Source: Singulisphaera sp. GP187 (GTDB taxonomy: Bacteria > Planctomycetota > Planctomycetia > Isosphaerales > Isosphaeraceae). Taken from it: a stretch of DNA of 64,000 nt. Position 1 is the first letter of the stretch. Each line of letters opens with the position of its first letter. The notes beneath the pieces were generated by a model, which did no database searches, was not told the origin of the DNA, and saw only the letters and a list, made by a program, of their open reading frames with translations. Both the position numbers and the translations under genes were made by a program. The stretch is taken from NCBI RefSeq assembly GCF_900129635.1, contig NZ_FSRB01000002.1, positions 2,818,727-2,882,726 on the forward strand, in the 5' to 3' direction. This document shows, piece by piece, positions 9,480 to 18,115 of this stretch.

Positions 9480-12400
9480 GTGATCCCGTTGTTCGTCTTC
9501 CTCACGACCGCCGATACCGAGATCCAGGCCCTGGCCGCCGCGGTCCGTCGCCTACCCGATGACTTCTCGGCCGTCCGCGCCCGGAATCCCAACGAACTGC
9601 AAGCGGCCGAGGCGCTCGATCGGTTCATCGCCGACGACCTGCCCGCCGCTCGAGCGGTGATCGTCCGCGTGCTCGGAGGACGCCCTTACTTCGCCGAAGG
9701 CTTCGAACGGTTGTCCTGCGAGTGCAAAACCCGCGGCATTCCGTTCATCGCGCTGCCGGGCGAAGCGGGGCTCGACCCCGAACTCACGTCGCTCTGCCAC
9801 GCCCCCCTGCCCTTGGTCACGCAGGTGCTCGAGTACTTCACGCAAGGGGGCTTGCAAAACCTCGTCAACCTGCTGAAGTGCCTCAGCGATAACGTCTTGC
9901 TGACCGGACTCGGGTACGAACCCCCTGCCCCGCTGCCGCGCGACGGTCTCTATCTTCCCGACGCACCCGACGGCCTGAGCCTCGAAGCCTGGCGGGAACG
10001 GATGCATCGCCCGGATCGGCCGACCGTCGGCATTCTCTTCTATCGCGCGCACTGGATGGCCCAGAACCTCGCGCCGATCGATGCCCTGGTCCACAAAGTC
10101 GAAGCTCTCGGCGGCAACCCCCTGCCGATTTTCTGCTACAGTCTGAAGGATGACCCCGACCAGGACGGTGGCGTCCCCAGCGTCTTCCGCGAGTATCTGA
10201 TCGACGCCCAAGGGCAGACCCAGGTCGATGTCCTGATCAGCACGCTCAGCTTCACCGTGGCCAACCTCAGTGACGGAACCCACACCGAGGCCACGGGCGC
10301 GGTCGTCGACCTCCTCGAACGGCTCGACGTGCCGGTCCTGCAAGCGGTGCTCTGCTCGTCGAGCTCGGCCGAGTGGGCGGCGAACTCGGCCGGGATGACT
10401 CCCCGCGACATCGCGATGAACGTCGTTCTCCCCGAGTTCGATGGCCGGATCAATACCGTCGCCATCAGCTTCAAGGAAGAGGGACAGTTCGACGAACGGC
10501 TCGGAACCACGATCAAGGCGTACGTGCCGAAGGCCGATCGGGTCGACTATGTCGCGCGACTGGCCCTGAACTTCGCCCGGTTGCGCCGGACCGCCAACGC
10601 CGAGAAACGGGTCGCGATCCTGTTCGGCAACTACCCGACCAAGAATGCGCGGATCGGCAACGGCGTCGGCCTCGACACCCCCGCCTCGGTGATGAACCTG
10701 CTCCGGAACTTGAAAGACGCGGGTTACACCGTCGAAAACTTGCCGGCCGATGGCGACGCGTTGATGCATCAGTTGATCGACGGTTGCACGAATGATGAGG
10801 AATTCCTCACCGACGAGCAACTCCGCAACGCGGTCGGACACGTTAGCCTGGCGACCTATGACCGCTGGTTCCGCGAGATCCCGTCGACCTCCCGCCGCGC
10901 GATGATCGACCAGTGGGGCGAGCCGCTGGGTGAGGTGGGTCGAATCGACGAACGGCTCGCGATCCCGGGCCTGATCTTCGGCAACGTCTTCGTCGGGATC
11001 CAGCCCCCGCGCGGCTTCGGTGCGGACCCGATGGCGATCTACCACAGCCCCGACTTGCCGCCGACCCACCACTACCTCGCCTATTACCGCTGGCTGCGCG
11101 ACGAGTTCGGCGCCCTCGCGGTGCTCCACATGGGCAAGCACGGCAACCTCGAATGGCTCCCCGGCAAGGCGACGGCCTTGTCCGAAGAATGCTATCCCGA
11201 GATCATGCTCAGCACCTTGCCTAACTTTTATCCCTACATCATCAATAATCCGGGCGAGGGAACCCAGGCCAAGCGACGAGCCCACGCGGTCATCATCGAC
11301 CACCTGGTCCCGCCGATGACCCAGGCCGAAACCTACGACGACCTCGCCCGGCTCGAGCAGTTGCTCGACGAGTACTACCGGATGGCGTCACTCGACCCAT
11401 CGAAATTGCCGTACATCACGCAGCAGATCTGGACGATCGTCACCAAGAACAATCTCGAGCGCGACCTCAAGGTCGACCGCTGCCCCGAGGCCGAGGAGTT
11501 CGACGCCTTCCTTCAAGAGATTGACGGCTACCTCTGCGAGTTGGGCGATGCCCAGATCCGCGACGGGCTGCATATCTTCGGGCAAGCTCCGCAAGGTGAG
11601 CAACGCGTCGGGTTGATCGCCGCGATGATGCGTCTCGATAACGGCGAGGTTCCCTCACTGCGAAAAGCCTGGGCGCGATCGTTCGACCTCGACCCCGCCT
11701 GGCTCTTTCAAGATCTCGGGACGCCCGTCGATCAAGCAATCGTTAATGCCCTTGATGAGGCGGTGTTTACCGAGAAAGCGCAACGCCCTGTCTGGACTCG
11801 CGGCGACATCGTCGATCAAATCGACCAGCAGATTCACCATGGAATCTCCCAAGCCGTCGGCCTGATCGACGCGCCATCGGCGCCCGCCACTCCACTCAAC
11901 GAACTCGCCGTGTGCGACCGGTTCGTTCGCGACGAAATCCTCCCGCGTCTCGATCGGACGACGGATGAGGTCACGAATACCATCCGTGGTCTCGCGGGCC
12001 GCTTCGTCCCGGCCGGGCCAAGCGGCGCCCCCACGCGAGGCATGGCGCGAATCCTCCCGACCGGGCGGAATTTCTACAGCATCGACATCCACACGATCCC
12101 GACCGAGACCGCCTGGAAGGTGGGCACGCAGGCCGCCGATCGACTGATCGAGAAGTACAAAGCCGAGAATGACGGTGAGTTTCCCAAGAGCGTCGGCATC
12201 GTTGTCTGGGGCACCAGCACGATGCGGACGCACGGCGACGACATCGCCGAAATCCTCCACCTGATGGGCTGTCGCCCGGTCTGGATTCCGGAGAGTCGGC
12301 GGCTGAGTGGGATCGAACTCGTGTCGCTGGCCGAGCTCGGCCGCCCTCGGATCGACGTGACCGTGCGGATCTCCGGGTTCTTCCGCGACGCCTTCCCGAA

Positions 12401-13271
12401 CGTCGTCGCCCTGATCGACCGCGCGGTGGAGTTGGTCGCGGCGGCCGACGAGCCCGACGATCGGAACTTCCTCAAACGCCACGTGCGCCGCGAGGAACAG
12501 GCGCTCACCGCCAAGGGGGTCACCACCGACCAGGCCGCTCGCCAGGCGAGATACCGGGTCTTCGGCTCAAAGCCGGGGAGCTACGGGGCGGGCCTCCTGA
12601 ACCTGATCGACGAGCGAAACTGGAAGAACGACGCCGACCTGGCGGAGGTCTACATCAACTGGGGCTCCTACGCTTATACGGCCAAGGAGCACGGCGTCGC
12701 CGCCTCGGAGCCGTTCAAGCGGAGGTTGAGCCAGGTCACGGTCGCCGTGCAGAACCAGGACAACCGCGAGCACGACATCTTCGATAGCGACGACTATTTC
12801 CAGTTCCACGGCGGGATGATCGCCGCGATTCGCGCCCTGACCGGAGAGAACCCGGCCGCCTACTTCGGCGACACGTCGAACCCCGACAACGTCCGGGTCC
12901 GCGACCTGGCCGACGAAGCCCGCCGCGTCTTCCGCTCCCGGGTCGTGAACCCGAAGTGGATCGCGTCGGTGATGCGGCACGGCTATAAGGGGGCGTTCGA
13001 GATGGCCGCCACCGTCGACTACCTGTTCGGCTACGAAGCGACGGCCCAAGTCATCGACGACTGGATGTTTGAAGACGTCAGCAAAGCCTACCTGCTCGAC
13101 CCCAAGGTCCAGGAGTTCCTCCAGGAGAAAAACCCCTGGGCGCTCCGGACGATGGCCGAGCGATTGATCGAGGCCGTCGATCGCGGGTTCTGGGAGACGC
13201 CGAACCCGGAAACGGTCGAAGCGCTCAAGGAACTCTATCTTCGCAACGAGAGTGTGCTCGAAAGCCGTTAA
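9480..13271 (+). CDS. cobN: Cobaltochelatase subunit CobN
   Basis: 1263 aa, the normal size of CobN, the large porphyrin-type chelatase subunit. It inserts cobalt into hydrogenobyrinate a,c-diamide together with AAA and VWA partner subunits. The conserved block with LHMGKHGNLEWLPGK near residue 550 and the C-terminal GYKGAFEMAATVDYLFGYEA segment identify the CobN/BchH family. CobN fits better than BchH because of the B12 riboswitch upstream and cobO downstream. The start is a GTG preceded by GAAGGTGG. The AAA and VWA partner is probably the fused ChlI-ChlD protein at 14820, since no cobS or cobT is seen. Confidence 0.95.
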   Translation: MIPLFVFLTTADTEIQALAAAVRRLPDDFSAVRARNPNELQAAEALDRFIADDLPAARAVIVRVLGGRPYFAEGFERLSCECKTRGIPFIALPGEAGLDPELTSLCHAPLPLVTQVLEYFTQGGLQNLVNLLKCLSDNVLLTGLGYEPPAPLPRDGLYLPDAPDGLSLEAWRERMHRPDRPTVGILFYRAHWMAQNLAPIDALVHKVEALGGNPLPIFCYSLKDDPDQDGGVPSVFREYLIDAQGQTQVDVLISTLSFTVANLSDGTHTEATGAVVDLLERLDVPVLQAVLCSSSSAEWAANSAGMTPRDIAMNVVLPEFDGRINTVAISFKEEGQFDERLGTTIKAYVPKADRVDYVARLALNFARLRRTANAEKRVAILFGNYPTKNARIGNGVGLDTPASVMNLLRNLKDAGYTVENLPADGDALMHQLIDGCTNDEEFLTDEQLRNAVGHVSLATYDRWFREIPSTSRRAMIDQWGEPLGEVGRIDERLAIPGLIFGNVFVGIQPPRGFGADPMAIYHSPDLPPTHHYLAYYRWLRDEFGALAVLHMGKHGNLEWLPGKATALSEECYPEIMLSTLPNFYPYIINNPGEGTQAKRRAHAVIIDHLVPPMTQAETYDDLARLEQLLDEYYRMASLDPSKLPYITQQIWTIVTKNNLERDLKVDRCPEAEEFDAFLQEIDGYLCELGDAQIRDGLHIFGQAPQGEQRVGLIAAMMRLDNGEVPSLRKAWARSFDLDPAWLFQDLGTPVDQAIVNALDEAVFTEKAQRPVWTRGDIVDQIDQQIHHGISQAVGLIDAPSAPATPLNELAVCDRFVRDEILPRLDRTTDEVTNTIRGLAGRFVPAGPSGAPTRGMARILPTGRNFYSIDIHTIPTETAWKVGTQAADRLIEKYKAENDGEFPKSVGIVVWGTSTMRTHGDDIAEILHLMGCRPVWIPESRRLSGIELVSLAELGRPRIDVTVRISGFFRDAFPNVVALIDRAVELVAAADEPDDRNFLKRHVRREEQALTAKGVTTDQAARQARYRVFGSKPGSYGAGLLNLIDERNWKNDADLAEVYINWGSYAYTAKEHGVAASEPFKRRLSQVTVAVQNQDNREHDIFDSDDYFQFHGGMIAAIRALTGENPAAYFGDTSNPDNVRVRDLADEARRVFRSRVVNPKWIASVMRHGYKGAFEMAATVDYLFGYEATAQVIDDWMFEDVSKAYLLDPKVQEFLQEKNPWALRTMAERLIEAVDRGFWETPNPETVEALKELYLRNESVLESR

Positions 13272-13308
13272 TCCTGACCACCACCGGATTCCGACAAGGA
13301 ACATCCCA

Positions 13309-13521
13309 ATGTTTATGTTTGCTCACCACGTTGGCGTCGAACTCCTCGGCCGTGAGTTCTCCCCTCACGGGGTCGTTCAGCACGTCTGCGTCTTCGCCGC
13401 CCTCGGCCTGATCCTGGCGACCTCGGCCTACGGCACCGCCGTCCTGGCGACCCGACTGCCGGAGCTCCTGGCAGCACGACGGCGCGAGGCCAAGGCCGTG
13501 GTCAACGACCGATTCGCCTGA
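13309..13521 (+). CDS. Small single-span membrane protein in the cobN operon
   Basis: 70 aa starting at 13309, with AAGGA 9 nt upstream and 37 bp after the cobN stop. It has a His-rich N-terminus (FAHHVGVEL, SPHGVVQHV), one hydrophobic span (FAALGLILATSAYGTAVLA) and a basic C-terminal tail. The position behind cobN under a B12 riboswitch and the histidines suggest a metal-uptake accessory. It lacks the C-terminal His motif of CbtB and I recognise no family. Confidence 0.6.
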   Translation: MFMFAHHVGVELLGREFSPHGVVQHVCVFAALGLILATSAYGTAVLATRLPELLAARRREAKAVVNDRFA

Positions 13522-13693
13522 CCGGTTCGAAACGGGCGAATCCGATGGCTTAGGGATGGACGGATGGAGGTGGGCATCGCAACATCATCGACTTCCTGCC
13601 ACCACCTTGAGCGATGGCAGTCAGAAGCCTACCCTACAATCAGTCGAACACGGAGTCGCACGTTTCGATCGATCGAACTCACGGATAATCCCG

Positions 13694-14089
13694 ATGATCC
13701 GAGCCAAGCGTGTTATCGCCTATGTCTGGGCGTCCCCCACCACGCTGGTTGGCCTGACGGCGGGTGCGCTGACGCTCGCGACCGGGGGTCGAGTGCAGCG
13801 CCGGCTTGGGACCCTGGAATTTCACGGTGGCTTTTCGCGGTGGTTCGCGGAAAGAAATCGGTTCGCGGCCATGACGCTTGGGCATGTCATCATTGGTCGC
13901 GACCCTTGTGCACTTGACTCGTGCCGCGCTCACGAACAGGCCCACGTCCGGCAGGTGGAGCGCTGGGGGATTGCGTTCATCCCGGCCTACTTCCTGGCGA
14001 GCGCCTGGGCATGGTCTCGCGGCAAGCACTATTATCTCGATAACTATTTTGAACGCGACGCCCGCCGTGCCTGCGGGGAGTGGTGGTGA
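13694..14089 (+). CDS. HExxH-containing uncharacterised membrane-associated protein
   Basis: 131 aa. The ATG at 13694 is preferred, since the longer frame from 13556 adds unrelated sequence. The protein has a hydrophobic first half, then CRAHEQAHVRQVERWG around residue 75-90, which contains an HExxH pattern (HEQAH), a second hydrophobic span (FIPAYFLASAWAW), and ends YLDNYFERDARRA. Similar small proteins with a His-Glu-x-x-His core followed by a D/N-x-F-E-R-x-A tail occur in planctomycetes and cyanobacteria, to my knowledge without assigned function. Metal binding is plausible, protease activity unproven. It lies 26 bp before the VIT1/CCC1 transporter gene. Confidence 0.6.
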   Translation: MIRAKRVIAYVWASPTTLVGLTAGALTLATGGRVQRRLGTLEFHGGFSRWFAERNRFAAMTLGHVIIGRDPCALDSCRAHEQAHVRQVERWGIAFIPAYFLASAWAWSRGKHYYLDNYFERDARRACGEWW

Positions 14090-14115
14090 CGGCCTTTCCC
14101 GAGGAACGAGCGACG

Positions 14116-14811
14116 ATGCCCCAGACGCCCCATATTGAACGCCACTTCACGTCCAGCGAGTTCGTTCGCGACGTCGTGATTGGCATGTCCGACGGCCTCA
14201 CCGTTCCGTTCGCGCTGGCGGCGGGCCTCTCGGGGGCGGTCAACGTGACCTCGATCATCGTCACCGCGGGGCTGGCCGAGGTGGCGGCCGGTTCGATCGC
14301 GATGGGGCTCGGAGGCTACCTCGCCGCGCGGAGCGACGCCGAGCACTACGTCGCCGAGAAGAAACGCGAGTGGCACGAGGTCGAGACCGTACCCGAGGTC
14401 GAGCTGGCCGAAGTCTCCGAGCTCTTCCGCGAATATGGCCTCTCCCACGAGGCCATCGCCCCGATCCTCAAAGCGTTTGAAGCCAACCCAAAAGGATGGG
14501 TTGACTTCATGATGAGGTATGAACTTGGCCTGGAGGAACCCGACCCCAAGCGGGCCTTGAACAGCGCGGCGACGATCGCGGGGGCGTACATCGTCGGGGG
14601 CCTGATCCCCCTGGCGCCCTACATGCTATTGAAGAATCCGAGCCAGGCACTGGTTGGCTCGGTGGTCGTGACCCTGACCGCCCTGATGATCTTCGGCTAC
14701 GTCAAGGGGCGTTTCACCGGGACCAAGCCGGTGCTAAGCGCCGCTCAGACCACCCTGATCGGGGGCTTGGCCGCCTCCGCGGCGTTCCTGATCGCGAAGA
14801 TGTTCTCCTGA
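14116..14811 (+). CDS. VIT1/CCC1 family metal transporter
   Basis: 231 aa. The ATG at 14116 follows GAGGAACGAG, and the frame's earlier start would overlap the preceding gene. The first helix carries FVRDVVIGMSDGLTVPFALA, the signature of the VIT1/CCC1 family (Fe/Mn transporters), with a second G-x-x-E-V-A-A-G-S helix. A cytoplasmic helical insert with Glu- and His-rich segments (EHYVAEKKREWHEVE) corresponds to the family's metal-binding domain, and three more spans follow. Family members move Fe2+ or Mn2+. Placement between cobN and the chelatase ATPase under a B12 riboswitch raises the possibility of cobalt as substrate, which is inference only. Confidence 0.9.
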   Translation: MPQTPHIERHFTSSEFVRDVVIGMSDGLTVPFALAAGLSGAVNVTSIIVTAGLAEVAAGSIAMGLGGYLAARSDAEHYVAEKKREWHEVETVPEVELAEVSELFREYGLSHEAIAPILKAFEANPKGWVDFMMRYELGLEEPDPKRALNSAATIAGAYIVGGLIPLAPYMLLKNPSQALVGSVVVTLTALMIFGYVKGRFTGTKPVLSAAQTTLIGGLAASAAFLIAKMFS

Positions 14812-14819
14812 GAGACGGC

Positions 14820-16826
14820 ATGACTGACGCTCTGAAACCCGCAACCGCCACGGTCGGCGACACCGTTTATCCGTTCTCCGCGATCGTCGGGCAAGAGCCG
14901 ATGAAGCTCGCCCTGATCCTGGCGGCGATCCATCCCGGCCTCGGGGGAGTTCTGATCCGAGGGTCGAAAGGGGCCGCCAAGAGTACCGCGGTCCGCGCCC
15001 TGGCGGCCCTGCTCCCCAACATCGAGGTCGTCCCGGACGATCCGTTTCGTCGTGCGCCTGGAGAAGTGATCGCGGAATGGCCGCTTCCCGACGACGCGAA
15101 GTTTGTGCCCCGGCCGGTTTCGCTCATCAACCTGCCCGTCGGCGCCACCGACGACCGGGTTGTCGGCAGCCTGAACTTTGAACGCGCGCTGACGACCGGT
15201 CGACGCACGTTCGAGCCTGGCCTACTCGCCGCGGCGCATCGAGGCCTACTCTATATTGACGAGGTCAACTTACTCGGCGACCACCTGGTCGACGTGCTGC
15301 TCGACGCCGCCGCCATGGGCGTCAACCACGTCGAGCGCGAAGGCCTGGCCTTCCGCCACCCCGCCCGATTCGTCCTGGTCGGCACGATGAATCCCGAGGA
15401 AGGAGACCTTCGCCCCCAACTCCTCGATCGGTTTGGGCTGGCCGTCGACGTCGAGCCGATGACCGACCCCAGGCAACGCGCCGAGGTGGTTCGCCGCCGC
15501 CTCGCCTTTGAGGCCAACCCCGCCCGGTTTCGCGCGCACTGGGCCGAGGCCGACCAACGCGAGGGCGCCCGGATCGCCGAGGCGCAACGGCTCCTGCCTT
15601 CCGTGATCGTCCCCGACGCGATCCTCGAGGCGCTCTGCACCCGTTGCGCCCGCGACGGAGCCGACGGGCTCCGCGCCGACCTGACGATCTACAAGGCGGC
15701 CACGGCCCTGGCCGCTCACGACGGTCGGACGACCGTGACGACGGAAGACATCGAGGCCGTGGCCGAGCTCGCCCTCTCGCATCGGCGGACGACTCACGGA
15801 TCACCCCCGACCGGTTCGCCTCCGCCACCGCCTCCCCCCCCTTCGGGTGAGGAGCCGCCGCGTCCCGAACGGCCCGCCGTTCCCCCACGCAACGAGTATT
15901 ACGCCAGCCAGGATCGTCGCGACGAGCCGCGGGCCTCGGCCGAGTCGACCCAAGGGGAGGACAACGAGCCGGAGAGCCAGGTCATCCCCGCGGCGAGTCC
16001 ACCGCTCACGCCCCGGCTATCTCCGCCGCGCGATCGGAGCCGCCGCGCAACCGCGGGGCGCCGGGGAATGCTTTCGGCCCCTGATCGCCAGGGCGTCTTC
16101 GTGCGTGCGGCCGTCCCGAAAGGCCGAGCGCACGACCCCGCGATCGCCGCAACGCTTGGCGCCGCGGCTCCTTGGCAGGTCGCTCGCGGACGCGATACCG
16201 ATCAGCCGCTCATTCTTCACGCGGCCGACCTCCACGACAAGGTTCGGGCCCGCCGGACCCAGCATCTCGTCCTCTTCGTCGTCGACGCCAGCCGCTCGAT
16301 GGGCGCCCGGCGACGGATGGCCCGCACCAAGGGGGCCGTGCTCTCCCTCCTGATCGACGCCTACCAGAAGCGAGAACGCGTCGGCCTGATCGCGTTCGGC
16401 GGTACGTCCGCTACGCTCACTCTGCCGCCGACAAGAAGCGTCCGGGTGGCGGCCCGCTGCCTGAACGAACTTCCTGTTGGCGGCCTTACGCCGTTGGCCC
16501 ATGGGCTCGTCCTGGCCGAGCGCACGATCGCGGCCGTCCGTCGCCGCGAGCCGGGGATTGCGCCCCTGGTCGTCTTGCTCACCGACGGTCGGGGCAACGT
16601 CCCGCTCCAACTCGGGGGAAACCCCGAGGCGGACGCCACCGGGCTCGCACGGCGACTCGCGCAAGGCGGTGTGGCCGGACTGGTGATCGATACCGAGGAG
16701 GGCCCCATTCGGTTCGGGCTGGCCTCTCGACTGGCACGGGCCTGGGGCGCTGAGGTCCTTTCCCTCGACGCCCTGGGCGAACGGCGATTCCCCGACGTCG
16801 TCCGCAAGGCCCTGTTCGCGGGTTAA
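14820..16826 (+). CDS. Fused ChlI-ChlD type chelatase subunit (AAA plus VWA), likely partner of CobN
   Basis: 668 aa. The N-terminal AAA+ domain has Walker A GSKGAAKST near residue 46, a LLYIDEVNLL Walker B block near 142 and a VGTMNPEEGDLRPQLLDRFG segment typical of ChlI/BchI. A Pro-rich linker (PPPPPPPP near residue 340) and an acidic stretch follow, then a VWA domain whose MIDAS motif DASRSMGAR starts near residue 489. Such proteins power metal insertion by the large chelatase subunit. Starting 8 bp after the VIT1 gene and within the cobN run, it most likely works with CobN in place of CobS/CobT. A magnesium chelatase role is unlikely, as no other chlorophyll genes are present. Confidence 0.9.
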   Translation: MTDALKPATATVGDTVYPFSAIVGQEPMKLALILAAIHPGLGGVLIRGSKGAAKSTAVRALAALLPNIEVVPDDPFRRAPGEVIAEWPLPDDAKFVPRPVSLINLPVGATDDRVVGSLNFERALTTGRRTFEPGLLAAAHRGLLYIDEVNLLGDHLVDVLLDAAAMGVNHVEREGLAFRHPARFVLVGTMNPEEGDLRPQLLDRFGLAVDVEPMTDPRQRAEVVRRRLAFEANPARFRAHWAEADQREGARIAEAQRLLPSVIVPDAILEALCTRCARDGADGLRADLTIYKAATALAAHDGRTTVTTEDIEAVAELALSHRRTTHGSPPTGSPPPPPPPPSGEEPPRPERPAVPPRNEYYASQDRRDEPRASAESTQGEDNEPESQVIPAASPPLTPRLSPPRDRSRRATAGRRGMLSAPDRQGVFVRAAVPKGRAHDPAIAATLGAAAPWQVARGRDTDQPLILHAADLHDKVRARRTQHLVLFVVDASRSMGARRRMARTKGAVLSLLIDAYQKRERVGLIAFGGTSATLTLPPTRSVRVAARCLNELPVGGLTPLAHGLVLAERTIAAVRRREPGIAPLVVLLTDGRGNVPLQLGGNPEADATGLARRLAQGGVAGLVIDTEEGPIRFGLASRLARAWGAEVLSLDALGERRFPDVVRKALFAG

Positions 16827-16898
16827 TCGCCTCACATGATCTCGAATGCCAATCATCCCAAGGTTCGATTCCGAGCGATGGGGTAAGGACAACCAACG

Positions 16899-17462
16899 AT
16901 GACCGACGAAACGAAGGAAGCGGAACGACCCGACCCGAAACGGCGCCGGGGCCTGATCATCGTCAACACGGGCGACGGCAAGGGGAAGACCACCGCCGCG
17001 CTCGGCCTCGCCTTCCGCGCCTTGGGCAGCGGCTTCAAGGTGTTCATGCTTCAATATATCAAGGGGAAGTGGAAGACCGGCGAGAAGAAGCTGGCTGACA
17101 AGCTCGCTCCCGAGATGCAGATCTTGCCGATGGGGGATGGATTCACCTGGGACACCAAGAACCCCGAGCAGGATATCGCCACCACGGCGAAGATCTGGGA
17201 GGTCAGCAAGCAGGCGATCAGCTCGGGAGATTACGACATGGTCATCCTTGATGAGATCAACGTCGTCATGAAACTCGGCTATCTCGACCCGGCGGTGGTC
17301 GTCGAATTCCTCAAGACGCGAGACCCGCGGCTCCACGTCGTCCTGACCGGGCGAGGCGCACCGCCGGCGATCGTCGAGCTCGCGGACCTCGTTTCCGAAA
17401 TCGTTCCCATCAAGCACCCGTTCAAAGCAGGGATCAAAGCCCAACAGGGGATTGAATTTTGA
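16899..17462 (+). CDS. cobO: Cob(I)yrinic acid a,c-diamide adenosyltransferase CobO
   Basis: 187 aa. An ATP:corrinoid adenosyltransferase of the CobA/CobO/BtuR family that adds the 5'-deoxyadenosyl ligand to cobalt. The N-terminus has the modified P-loop NTGDGKGKTTAALGLAFRAL, followed by FMLQYIKGKWKTGEKK and the VILDEINVVMKLGYL segment, then HVVLTGRGAP, all typical of the family. It lies 72 bp after the chelatase subunit and overlaps the next gene by 4 bp, so the two are probably translationally coupled. Confidence 0.95.
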   Translation: MTDETKEAERPDPKRRRGLIIVNTGDGKGKTTAALGLAFRALGSGFKVFMLQYIKGKWKTGEKKLADKLAPEMQILPMGDGFTWDTKNPEQDIATTAKIWEVSKQAISSGDYDMVILDEINVVMKLGYLDPAVVVEFLKTRDPRLHVVLTGRGAPPAIVELADLVSEIVPIKHPFKAGIKAQQGIEF

Positions 17463-17842
17463 ATCAGGACCAGGACTCCGCCGCCGCCGCACCCTTGACA
17501 ACCAAGGTCAAACCCCCGGCGCAAATTCTCTTTTGCAAAGGGTGCTGCTGCGGCAAAACCGAACGCGGCCTCCCGGAAGTTCCCGTCGACCGACTCAAGG
17601 CGACCTGGAAAGCCGAGAAGCTCAACAAAGGTGTTCAACTCACCATCTCAGGTTGCCTCGGCCCGTGCGACCTCCCCAACGTTGCCGTCGTCGTCACGCC
17701 TCAAGGCACCGAGTGGTATGGCAAACTCGACGGTGACGCCCACTACGACGCGATCATCGATTGGGCGCGAGCCTGCCTCGCCGAGGGTTCGGCCCTGCCG
17801 ATGCCCAAATCGTTGGACCAGTATCGTTTCGAACGATTCTAA
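17459..17842 (+). CDS. Thioredoxin-fold [2Fe-2S] ferredoxin-like protein coupled to cobO
   Basis: 127 aa beginning with TTG at 17459, overlapping the cobO stop, with AGGGGA just upstream. Two cysteine groups are visible: FCKGCCCGKTERG near residue 25 and SGCLGPCDLPN near residue 65. This spacing resembles thioredoxin-like [2Fe-2S] ferredoxins. The protein probably binds an Fe-S cluster and might supply electrons for the Co(II) to Co(I) reduction needed before adenosylation. That role is inferred from the coupling with cobO. A small hairpin (GTCCGC/GCGGAC, 17843-17861) follows the stop but lacks a T run. Confidence 0.7.
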   Translation: MNQDQDSAAAAPLTTKVKPPAQILFCKGCCCGKTERGLPEVPVDRLKATWKAEKLNKGVQLTISGCLGPCDLPNVAVVVTPQGTEWYGKLDGDAHYDAIIDWARACLAEGSALPMPKSLDQYRFERF

Positions 17843-18115
17843 GTCCGCAATAGGAGCGGACGGCCGTCTCGAACTCCGCTCAGAGGCGGATCAGGTAGGT
17901 CCTTCCAGGTTCCCTTCCGCCGCGATCAGGTCGCCTACCTTCGCAGCGGTCGGGGCTCCGCCATCGGTGCACTCGTTCGGTGATTTCAGGCTGCTTCCCC
18001 TCATTGTTTCAGGCAGGGAAGCCTTTGCCAAGTGAGGGAACCAGTCAGCGCGTCGTCGGACCGATTGGCACTGCGAGCTCCTGGCCTCCAGATTCGAGAG
18101 GTCGTAACTCCCTGC
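17843..18115. other. Intergenic region between convergent genes
   Basis: About 270 bp between the stop codon of the ferredoxin-like gene and the stop codon of the convergent exporter gene. A 6-bp hairpin directly follows the first stop. No open frame with a ribosome binding site and no recognisable RNA motif was seen. Confidence 0.4.

Noticed and set aside
9552..11303. A 583-codon open frame antisense to cobN
   Set aside because: The plus-strand frame encodes recognised CobN motifs throughout. Long antisense frames are expected in GC-rich codon usage, and this one has no family features.
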